Assembly (NCBI RefSeq): GCF_000002235.5 | Contig: NW_022145548.1 | Span: 496,001-560,000 of the forward strand | Length of the DNA stretch: 64,000 nucleotides | Source: Strongylocentrotus purpuratus | Taxonomy: Eukaryota > Echinodermata > Echinoidea > Camarodonta > Strongylocentrotidae | Direction of reading: 5' to 3' | In this document: positions 55,382-64,000 of the stretch, in pieces | Layout of the letters: the number at the start of each line of letters is the position of its first letter | How positions within the stretch are numbered: position 1 is the first letter of the stretch | Notes under the pieces: generated by a model | Database searches by the model: none | What the model was told of the DNA's origin: nothing | The model's input: only the letters and a program-made list of their open reading frames with translations | Made by a program: the position numbers and the translations under genes

Positions 55382-56394
55382 CAGGCGCGGATCCAGGATT
55401 TTCCAATAGGGGGGGGGGGGGGGGCCGGAAATTTGAAAATTGCGCAGACCATTTTTTCAACTCAACATACCAATACTGACAAGGTCATATTAGAAGCACG
55501 ATACGGGTAGAATTTTTGACATTTTCATCGGGGGGGGGGGGGGGGCTATATCTCTTGCCCGGAAAGTAATTTTCTGGTTTCACAATTCGAAATAGTGAGC
55601 GAAGCGAGCGAGCAACAATAATTTGTGAAAGTGCTATTTATCACCAAAATAAACGAGAAAAGATATCAAAAACTCATATTCGGGCAGCTCGCTGTCCCCC
55701 CCCCTCCATTACACGCGAAGCGCGGAAGCTTTGACCCTTCATTAATTGTTACTAGAGAAGGAAGACGATTTGTTCTCCCAAGTCCCTGGTTGTACCATTC
55801 TCGACTCTTATTATCTGACTGAATTCAGCCCCCCCCCCCCTTCCCGCGCGAAGCACGGAAACTTAGGCTTTTCATAGTTTAATGAAATTATTTGAGAACG
55901 ATGATTCGTTGTTCCATTTTCGACCCTTAATCCTTCTCTGAACTAAGTCCCCCCCCCTCCCGCGCGAAGCGCGGAAGCTTTGGCGTTTCATTAACTTATA
56001 AGGGAAAGGAGACGATTCTTTGTACTATTCTCGACTCTTTATCCTTGTCTGAATTCAGTTTTCCCCCGCCCGCGCGTAGCGCGTAAGCCTTGACGGTTTA
56101 TTAAATTATTAGAGGAAGAAGACGAATCGTTGTACCATTCTCGTCTCTTAATTCTTGTTTGAATTCAGTTTTCCCCCTCCCGCGCGAAGCGCGGAAGCTT
56201 TGACGTTTCATTAATTATTAGAGAAAGAAGAAGATTTGTTGTACTATTCTCGACTCTTATTACTTGACTGAATTCAGCCCCCCCCCCCGCCTCCCTGTAC
56301 CGTACTCGACTTGTCAGAATTTTTTTTTTCTTTGTCTGCTCCTTTTTCGTCCTATGTCCTCTTCCTGCCCCTACCGCCCTTGGCTACGCGCCTG
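55382..56394. mobile_element. CAGGCGCG-ended element with the GCGCGAAGCGCGGAAGC minisatellite
   Basis: The ends CAGGCGCG and CGCGCCTG are inverted. Poly-G blocks and about five ~120-bp units (GCGCGAAGCGCGGAAGCTTT, AGAGAAAGAAGACGATTCG, CTGAATTCAG) lie between. Same unit as 34519-36230 and 48000-48270. Confidence 0.7.
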
Positions 56395-56399
56395 CTTTA

Positions 56400-57225
56400 A
56401 AGGGAAAATGAAACAATCATGATTGTGATAGCACACAATTAGGTTAGTAGAAATGAAAGGGAGAAAAGATCTATTACACTAACCATGGATAAATCACGGC
56501 CGGGAGCGTCGATCATATCATAGTTTTGTGTTATCGGGCGAGGGCCGGGGCGTAGCAACCTAGCAAGATTTTGCAATGTTGAAATTATGCATTCTAGAAA
56601 ATTCCGCTATATTTCTAAATTTCCTGGGGGACGTGTCTCCCTATCGGGCCCAGGATTGCCGCCCCTGTCCATGATTACTACCAACATGAGTTCAAATACA
56701 AACACGAGCGAGTTGGTATGAGCTGAACTCAAATGAAGGGCAAAATAAGAGTAATGAAGCGGCCCAACCGTTAATTTAAAATTTGACTGTTGAGTATATA
56801 GCTTCTATTTAAAAGACATCCGAAATATTGTGCCCTTTTCAAATTTCTCACTAAAGAGTGATGACCTTTGTAGCGCAGGGGGCTGTTTTTTACGTTTAAC
56901 TTTGAATCCGCGGCTCGAGATTTTATGCGGCCGGCCCGGCCCCCTCTATTCAATAACGTTTGCCAAACCTTCTGGAATGACCCCAAATCTCCCGATTACA
57001 GTTCTCCCTTATTCGTCGTTACTGTCGCTTAGCGCCATTTCCTTGTCTTTCCCCCTTTCTCACCGAATCCCCCCCCCCCCACCCACTTACTATAGGGTAC
57101 GCACATGTATGTTCCCTCTCTTTGAAAGCACCCCTCTATCTCTGGTGTAAGTCAGTACGGGCCGGATTTTTGTGTATTACGGGCCGGACTTTGTTGCGTG
57201 AAAAGTAACTCTTTATCGGAAATTT
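56400..57225. other. Spacer, nothing recognised
   Basis: Mixed sequence with a C run near 57070. Possibly further fragments of the GGATCC..GCCACTG repeat class, but no boundaries could be set. Confidence 0.35.
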
Positions 57226-57229
57226 TGGG

Positions 57230-57480
57230 AACACAAATTCGGTCCCTCCGACCCCGGAGTGCGAGGGAGGGGGAGGGGGGGGGGGGGTTGGGCTTTCTTC
57301 TTTATCTTTTCTTTTCTCTTCTCTTCCTTTTTCTTTTCCCTTCTCCTTTCTTTTCTCTTCTCCTTTTTTTTCCTTCTTTTCTTCCTCTTTTTTTCTTCCT
57401 TTTTTTTGCGCCGCCAATAAGGGGAGGGGGGGGGGGGCGGCCGCGGCCGTTTCGGCCCCCCTCCTGGATCCGCCACTGCA
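57230..57480. repeat. Low-complexity fragment ending GGATCCGCCACTGC
   Basis: Poly-G, a long T/C tract, poly-G and CCTCCTGGATCCGCCACTGC resemble the tail of the 34519 element. Noncoding. Confidence 0.5.
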
Positions 57481-57894
57481 TCATCTTGAAGTGCTTGAAG
57501 ATGACCGTGGCCTCTGCCGAGTTAACAAAATAAAAGAACAACCCATGCAACTGCATTGTATTCAATGTTAAATAAGATATAAGTGAAGTGATTAAAAGTG
57601 AGCATGGCTGAATTAATTTTGATTGAAAATAACAAAACATATTTAGTGAAATATTTCGTGCTGAGAAGTGCATTTGTGCAAGGTGCAAAAATTTAGCTTG
57701 GTGGAACAAAAAGAGACTAATACCGTGATATTAATTGTGTGTTGGTTTAAGTTACGGGTGTTAATAATAAATGTATGCAGGGTGCATTCCTGTTGACAAA
57801 CTAAGACAGAACAATTCAAGACATAACAAATTAGATAATTTAAATTTCTATGTAAGGTCTAGTAAACTTAAAACTGAAAGAACAGATTATTAAA

Positions 57895-58440
57895 CAAGTC
57901 TCCTCATTTAACTACCTCGGCAGCATGATCACCGAGGATGCCAGATGTGAGACAGAGATCAAGAGAAGGATAGCTCTCGCTAAATTTGCATTTTCAAAGC
58001 TAGGCAAAATTCTGACAAATCGAACAATGAGTATGAGGACCAGAATAAGATTATTGAATTGTTACATCTACCCAGTACTTATGTATGGTAGTGAAACATG
58101 GACTTCAGCCTCTGATACTAATAAAAGCGTTTGGAAAGTTGCAAAATTTGGTTTTTAAGAAGAATGATGAAAATCCCCTGGACTGACAAAGTTAGTAATG
58201 AGGAAGTTCTTGCACGAGCTGGAGTGCAAAAGAAACTGATACGTGAGATGTTGATTAGGCAGCTGAAGTTCATGGGTCACATTACACGTAAAGAAGGCCT
58301 AGAGAATCTTGCTTTGACAGGGAAAATTGGAGGATACTTTGGATGGACAGTCTGCAGAAATTGTTGGAAGAGAGAGGAGTGAAAAAGAACTGGGAGTGGT
58401 ACTAATACAGAAGGCTAGGAACCGAGGGTTGTGGAACAGC
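57895..58440 (+). pseudogene. LINE remnant: C-terminal end of a reverse transcriptase
   Basis: From about 57905 the frame reads FNYLGSMITEDARCETEIKR, then ALAKFAFSKLGKIL, MRTRIRLLNCYIYPVLMYGS and ETW, matching the region after the catalytic core in endonuclease-type LINEs. A frameshift near 58140 moves to FLRRMMKIPWTDKVSNEEVL and FMGHITRKEGLE. No catalytic core, endonuclease or start is present. Confidence 0.85.
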
Positions 58441-58559
58441 ATGATTGCCAAAGTCAATCGATATGGCACTTAGAGAGAGAGAGAGTAAACTATAAACTGA
58501 GTTAACAAAAATTAATGTGTGATGTGATGTATTAAGCCTACGGCAATATAGGCCCGTCT

Positions 58560-59314
58560 GCGCATATTTTTTTTTATACAACTGTTTAGCCATTTTCGCG
58601 AAAAAAATCCAAGACGTTCTCTGGTGAAAGAGTCTAGGTCGTCAGCGCACTATTATGTGCAAGCACGTACACCCATGGAAGGGAATATGATAGAAAGGGG
58701 AAAACAAGGATAGTGGAAAGGATTTGGAGAAGGAAAAACAAGGAAATACATAAGGAAAGAGAAGAGGATAAGTCAAAGGAAGAACATAGAAATACAAAAT
58801 TGAAGAGCTAAGAGGATCATAGATCTATACTAAGGAAAAACAGGCAAATACATAAAGAAGGAGAAAGGGAATCTATCAGATTAAAACAAAGAAATAGATG
58901 CATGACGAAGGAGAAAAGGATAGACTGAAGGAGAAACAAAGAAATACATAAAACAAAAGAGAAGAGATTAGAATAAAAGAGAACAAAATAAATACATAAC
59001 GAATGAGAACTGGGGAATAGATTGAAGGAAAAACAAAGAAAATTAACGAAGGAGAAAAGGGATAGATTGAAGATTTAAAAAAGAAATACATGACAAAAGA
59101 GAAGAGGATAGATTGAAGAAGAACACAAAAATACATAATGAAAGAGAAGAGAGCCAGGATAGATATAACCCGAAACAAATAACGAGTATGTACACATCTA
59201 CAACTCCAGCAATCCAACAAAACTGCTAAGGGTAATGTTAGACTCTGTCTCTAGTCGTTTGCACAGTATATTTGACTGAAGTGGCTAAACAGTTGTGTAA
59301 AAAAAAATATGCTC
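58560..59314 (-). mobile_element. Second copy of the GCGCATATTTT transposon
   Basis: Ends GCGCATATTTTTT and AAAAATATGC match 10882-11427 in reverse orientation, including the GTCAGCGCACTATTATGTGC and GACTCTGTCTCTAGTCG subterminal segments. The purine-rich interior is longer (755 against 546 bp) through extra ~35-40-bp units. Flanking nonamers are not identical, so its target duplication is unclear. Confidence 0.8.
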
Positions 59315-59969
59315 GGCCGGTTGCGAATTTTTTTTCCGTACTCGAGAGAGCAAAAATCCCATGTGCGCATGCGCGTGGACTTATGATTTCTCTGCTACTT
59401 CCCATACAAAATGTACATGTACACACTACGAGTACGCGAAGGCATAGTAGTCTTCAAACGCAGACTCTGATTTGACAGTTTGACAAATCAATATGCGTAT
59501 GTGTCGCGATGTGCTTATTCAAGTCTGTGTAGTTGTATGATTCAGACCCAGTAGTGCATATGGAAATACATTGCAACTTGTATAGAATGGTATAGTAGTC
59601 TGCAAGCACAGACGCTAATCTGACAGTTTGACAACATACTAGTAGTGTGCTGAGAAGTACTTTATTCAAGTCGCCAACTTGTATAGAATGGTATAGTAGT
59701 CTGCAAGCACAGACGCTAATCTGACAGTTTGACAACATACTAGTAGTGTGCTGAGAAGTACTTTATTCAAGTCTGTGTAGATGTATGATTCAGACCCTAC
59801 TGGTGCGTGCGTTAGAAATGCATCTCAATGTGTAGAGTGTAGTATAGTAGTCTGCAAGGACATAATAATATATTGTGTATTGATGAGTAGTGATTTTATG
59901 CAAGTTTGTGTAGTTTAATGATTCCAGACCCCATGGTAGGCCTATGTATTGTGCCACTGCTCTCTCACA

Positions 59970-60000
<31 letters not shown>

Positions 60001-60004
60001 CATA

Positions 60005-60035
<31 letters not shown>

Positions 60036-60512
60036 AGCCCTCCCTCCAGTATGCTCGCACTCTCTGTATTACTTTTATTTATAATCATGGTCTGCTGAGA
60101 GCCAGAAGGATGTTAACTCTTAACACAACGAATGCCCTTCTGGCTCTGAACATGTTGTCAAACTGTCCGATTAGCGTCTGTGCTTGCAGACTACTATACC
60201 ATGCTATTCAATTTGGGATGCATTTCTGTAAGCACTAAAATGTCTGAATCATACAACTACTCAGACTTGAATACTAGTACTATTGCTACGCACGATATAT
60301 GCGTAATTGTTTTGTCAAACTGGCAAATCAGAGTCTGTGTTTGAAGACTACTATGCCATCGTTTACTCGTAGAACGCGAATCGTGCACACATGCGAATAC
60401 ATGTACATTTCGTATGGGAAGTAGCAGAGAAATCACAAGTCCACGCGCATGCGCACATGGGGTATTTGCCCTCTCGAGTACGGAAAAAAAATTCGCCGGC
60501 CGGTTTGACCTT
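59312..60512. mobile_element. Foldback element with CGGCCGG ends and internal 101-bp tandem repeat
   Basis: Arms of roughly 170-190 bp (59312-59490 and about 60320-60512) are inverted copies: GAATTTTTTTTCCGTACTCG, CCATGTGCGCATGCGCGTGG and TTTCTCTGCTACTTCCCATA. The interior has ACTTGTATAGAATGGTATAG units 101 bp apart (59575 and 59676), a CT microsatellite near 59980-60040, and a small hairpin GAGCCAGAAGG/CCTTCTGGCTC near 60100-60150. No coding capacity. Confidence 0.75.
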
Positions 60513-61226
60513 TATTTATATTCCCTACACTTGACTCAAGCCGCCGAAGATGGCGTTATCAACGAACTCATTATGCTCACCAGCCCAGCCTAAGCCTTTG
60601 CAAGCATTATGATCGAATCTCTTTTATCATAATTATAGGCCTACATACCATCGAGATATATTTTAAAAAGCAAATATCTCTCTGTGTATCTCTATGCCTT
60701 ATACAAAAGTCATAGACATCATCATGAACTATGTTGGTTTGTAATATTAACAGTCATAGTGCACCGTGCATAAAAAGGATTTTCACCAGCCTGGCGCCAA
60801 ATTTGTCAACATGAAGCGCTTTGAACATTTAATTAGAATGGATAATGGCGCTATATAAATCTCATGTATTTTCATTTGTATCTTGTTTTTTGTAAGCAAA
60901 TATTGGAAGAAGGAGAGCAAAATCTTGGTGACATCTAGAGCGTTATTAGGATAGCTGTAAAAGAGAACAAGAAGTTCACAAACACCAATCTCTAAAGCAA
61001 TATATTTGTTATAACAATAGTGTAGTTTTATTTGTGTACTGATTGATATTCGTAGTATATAAATCTCTACAGCATCCAATTTGATATATACATAAATGAA
61101 CAATCTAGTTTATGTACGTTTTTGAGAAGCTATGCTGTACTGCTATAATTAAAACATATGATAAGCAAACAAAACATTTCCAACTTATACACCAGACTTT
61201 CTGGAATAGCTGCTTCTGTTTGACCA
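60513..61226. other. Spacer downstream of the acidic ORF
   Basis: AT-rich. A minus-strand AATAAA at about 61027-61032 could serve the acidic repeat gene. Nothing else recognised. Confidence 0.4.
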
Positions 61227-61684
61227 TCATTCCTGTGATACTTCCACTGACAAGGGGAGGCTTTCTAGGTCTTCATTTAGAAGATCGTCATCTTCAGCAG
61301 TTACTTCCACTGTATAAGGAAGACTTTCTAGGTCTTGAGTTAGTAGATCGTCATCTTCAGCAGTTACTTCCACTGTATAGGGAAGACTTCCTGGGTCTTG
61401 AGTTAGTAGATCGTCTTCTTCAGCAGTTACCTCAACTGTCCATGGGAGCTCATCATCTCCATTAGAGACTTCTACTGTATATTGGAAACTGTCCGCCTCT
61501 CGAATTGATGTATTATCACCATTTGCATGTTCAACCGATATTTCTTCTGCATATGGGAGATTTTCTTGTTCGCCATTTTCAGTAGAAACTTGTACCGTAC
61601 ATTGAAGGATTTCTTCAGTTTGTGTTTTTTAGTATTATCATGATGATGATTACCATATATGCCGTTTGTTGGAACCGCCATCAT
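61227..61684 (-). CDS. Acidic tandem-repeat protein, frame broken at an A run (hypothetical)
   Basis: From 61620 to the TGA at 61227-61229 one minus-strand frame stays open for about 130 codons without any Met. It ends with three 21-residue (63-bp) units at 61429-61241, each reading TVEVTAEDDDLLTQDLESLP or close to it, preceded by diverged YTVEVSNGDDE and CTVQVSTENGE. An ATG at 61684 (MMAVPTNGIYGNHHHDN) is in another frame; one extra base in the A6 run near 61630 would join them into 152 residues. The product would be strongly acidic, without signal peptide or membrane span. I do not recognise a family; a spliced upstream exon is the alternative to a frameshift. Confidence 0.45.
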
Positions 61685-62560
61685 GATTTTATTCCACTTT
61701 TTAATTTCTTTTACAGAGTTAAGGAAACAGTTTTTCTCTCTTCTGAGCCAAATTTGCAGAAAAATTATCCACTTCTTTTCGTCATTAAAGGTACAGTAGC
61801 AACACTAACGAATACTACGTGAAAAGATGAGAAAAGAATGACAAAAGGTGGTGCATTTAACAACCGCAAAATGGTTTTAAGAACCTGATAGGGGCTTGAC
61901 TCTATATAAAAAAAAAAAAAAAAAAATTTCAAGTCAAAATTAATCATTAGCAAGAAAACATTTAAGAAATGCAATGTGTTCGAAGTTTGAAACGATGTAA
62001 TTTCTTTAGAATGATTCAGTAATAAAAAGAACTTAAGAAATTTGGAATTCTCTTTAATATTTATATTTATATAAATTTGAAAAACTAAAAGCTAAATAAA
62101 GAAGAAGTTGACAATAATAAACGACATTGTAAATACGTGTTTTTATTCTCTAATAATATCGTTTTTAATTAAGATTTATGTAATTCATGAAATCATCAAA
62201 TATTGATATGTATCATTGATTTCTAATAACAAAACAAAAACAAATATTTGAAACATGCAATGCAATTTGTATGTACATTACTGACTCCTATCCGAATCAG
62301 CTTCTTTTCTTCTTAAATGAAAGGCTCTTCTTGAAAATCAGTTGTCATTGCTATTAAATGTTAAATATAATATAATTTTGGGTATAATGTGGAAGAAAAG
62401 GAAGGGGGAAAAAAGCATGCTATTTTCATGCTTTTAGATTAATATCAAGTATATGTATCATATTCAGTGTTATACATATGTAATTTGATCACGTTACGTA
62501 GTATAGAGTTATGTGGTACAGGTCGCCATTTTGAAAATGTTTGAAAATCGACAATCAACA
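61685..62560. other. Spacer upstream of the acidic ORF
   Basis: AT-rich with an A run at 61909-61926. No promoter motif or gene that I can support. Confidence 0.4.
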
Positions 62561-62564
62561 AACT

Positions 62565-63350
62565 CTGAAATTGCGTTCACTTTTCAATTATGTTTTAAGG
62601 TAATTTTCCTTTATAATTTACAGATTTATATAAAAATTGATGATGTTTAGTAATACTCTTATTCATATCACTAAAAGCATAATGCGTGCTTTATTTGGAT
62701 GCTGCCTTACCGTAATATGGTGATTGACCACTCACTCATAGCGTGAAAACGAATTCTGAAAATTTGTTACATATTCCTGAACTTTTAGCCATTTATATGA
62801 TAGACTGGATGTTCATATTGGTTGGTCATTAACATAAGATAGGAAAAGAGTAAATTTTGCAGACGTATTCAAAACGGAAATCATGAGTCCTATATACACA
62901 CGGGTATTTGCCTACAAACATGTGGAGAACGTATGCTGGTCTGTTGGAGGCGATGCGTGGGTTTCGTATACAGGGGGAAGCCCCTATATAGTAATAGCGG
63001 ACGGATCGTTATAGTGTTGGAGATGGAGCTTGGGGTGATATCGGATTCGTGTATAATAAACCAACGAATTCTGACATTCCATTCGCTTTTTAATGGTGTT
63101 TTTAAGTAATTAGTCTTCATAATTCATCATAGATACATCTGGAAATGTATAATAGTAATACTCCTATTTTCATAAAATTATCATTACAAGCATAATTCCT
63201 AATGCTTTATTTGGATGCCGTTTACAATATCGTCATGGACCATTCACTCATATATAGGAAAACGAATTCTGAAAATGTGCTACACATTCCTGAACCTTTA
63301 GCCATTTATATGATAGACTGGATGCTATAGATCATATTGGTCGGTCATAA
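62565..63350 (+). repeat. Direct duplication, about 510-bp offset
   Basis: Bases 62570-62835 and 63080-63350 share CATTCGCTTTT/GTTCACTTTT, GCTTTATTTGGATGC, CACTCATA..., AAAACGAATTCTGAAAATTTG and TTAGCCATTTATATGATAGACTGGATG in the same order. Confidence 0.75.
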
Positions 63351-63363
63351 ACTAAATATTATA

Positions 63364-63540
63364 CAAATAACGCACGTCCCAGAGTGCAATAGCGGTGAAT
63401 GCAGTACGCGCGAGGTTTCTTTAGATTGGTGCCGCTCTGTGCAACGAGCCGCTTGCGGCGAGTTGACAGTGCGAACCATCTGAAGAAACCGAGCGTACAC
63501 TGCATTTACGTTTCGCACAATTGGTCAAGTGCGTTATTTG
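63364..63540. mobile_element. 177-bp inverted-repeat element
   Basis: CAAATAACGCAC and GTGCGTTATTTG are exact complements at the ends. Inside, GGTTTCTTTAGATTGGT and ACCATCTGAAGAAACC also pair. GC-rich relative to its surroundings. Confidence 0.7.
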
Positions 63541-63864
63541 TTTTATGAAATAGCGACACAAATAGCAACAAACGAAACTTTAGATCTTAAGTTAGAGTCT
63601 ACGAGAGTTCGATCTAGATCTAGAGTTAGGTTGGTTCTAGACTAAGACCTTGCAGGCTTACCAAAAAGTCAATGGGATTCATTGCCTTGATTAAAAATAA
63701 AATCCACAGAGGTCTACACTGGGTCTAGAGACGAATCTACATCAGACAGCTGAAATTCCTGGCTTCATTATAAAATCCAAAAGTCAAAACAGGCCTAAAT
63801 CCAAGGCAAAATTAAAATAAAAAATTGCTTTTTATGTCTAGTAAGTCCATGCTACACACTAAGA

Positions 63865-64000
63865 AAAAATGGTGCAACTATGCACCTTTAGGGGTTCAAA
63901 CCGATGCAACAATAGCAGCACCTTTAGGGGTTAAATCCTGCACCCTTTTTAAAGGTGCAATCCTGCACCCTTCAAAGGGTGCCAGATTGAACCTTTTGGG
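63865..64000. repeat. GCACCTTTAGGGGTT tandem words
   Basis: GCACCTTTAGGGGTT occurs twice, followed by related GCACCCTTTTTAAAGGTGCA and GCACCCTTCAAAGGGTGC inverted words. The repeat runs off the window edge. Confidence 0.6.

Noticed and set aside
57136..57533. Lys/Glu-rich 87-135-codon frames
   Set aside because: T/C tract of a repeat fragment read on the minus strand.
61112..61465. Plus-strand frame with LEDRHLQQLLPLY repeats
   Set aside because: It is the antisense reading of the 63-bp repeat; the minus-strand acidic frame has the better conserved, longer open pattern.

Overview
This is a eukaryotic nuclear genomic window: intron-rich genes, AT-rich spacers, and dense small DNA transposons, foldback elements, tRNA-derived SINEs and minisatellites. 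The gene content (TFIIIC subunit, AQP11-like aquaporin, type II carbohydrate sulfotransferase) and the repeat style (GTGTTTCACAAAG and TGCCTCCG...GGAGGCAT families, ACATGTACATGTA runs) suggest a marine invertebrate deuterostome, most likely an echinoderm such as a sea urchin. That placement is an inference.

Region by region. 0.3-10.1 kb (minus): a spliced gene whose exons join in frame to give a KMT5A/SET8-type SET domain, a Ser/Thr/Pro-rich linker present as two tandemly duplicated exons, and a long exon with two zinc-finger-like motifs and a tyrosine-recombinase-like catalytic domain. 8.6-12.2 kb: a SINE, tandem repeats, a CpG-rich promoter-like zone and a long palindrome, one arm of which is split by a transposon with a 9-bp target duplication. 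12.7-26.9 kb (plus): GTF3C5 (TFIIIC subunit 5) in six recognised exons, lacking only the N-terminal exon. Its 9.1-kb intron holds an antisense two-exon AQP11-like gene (17.5-19.2 kb) and several foldback elements. 27-42.6 kb: no convincing host gene; SINEs, TTAA-flanked elements, nested Helitron-like elements with minisatellites, and local duplications. 43.9-46.4 kb: a decayed LINE. 46.7-51.4 kb (plus): a three-exon carbohydrate sulfotransferase with one in-frame stop. 51.4-60.5 kb: AT-rich spacer, small DNA elements, a second LINE remnant and two adjacent foldback elements. 61.2-61.7 kb (minus): a short acidic open frame with 21-residue tandem repeats, apparently broken by one base at an A run. 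61.7-64 kb: duplicated spacer and a small inverted-repeat element.

The host genes do not form a pathway; they are independent loci in a transposon-rich landscape. The most unusual content is the SET/tyrosine-recombinase fusion, then the palindrome that preserves the empty site of the transposon in its other arm, then the acidic repeat protein.
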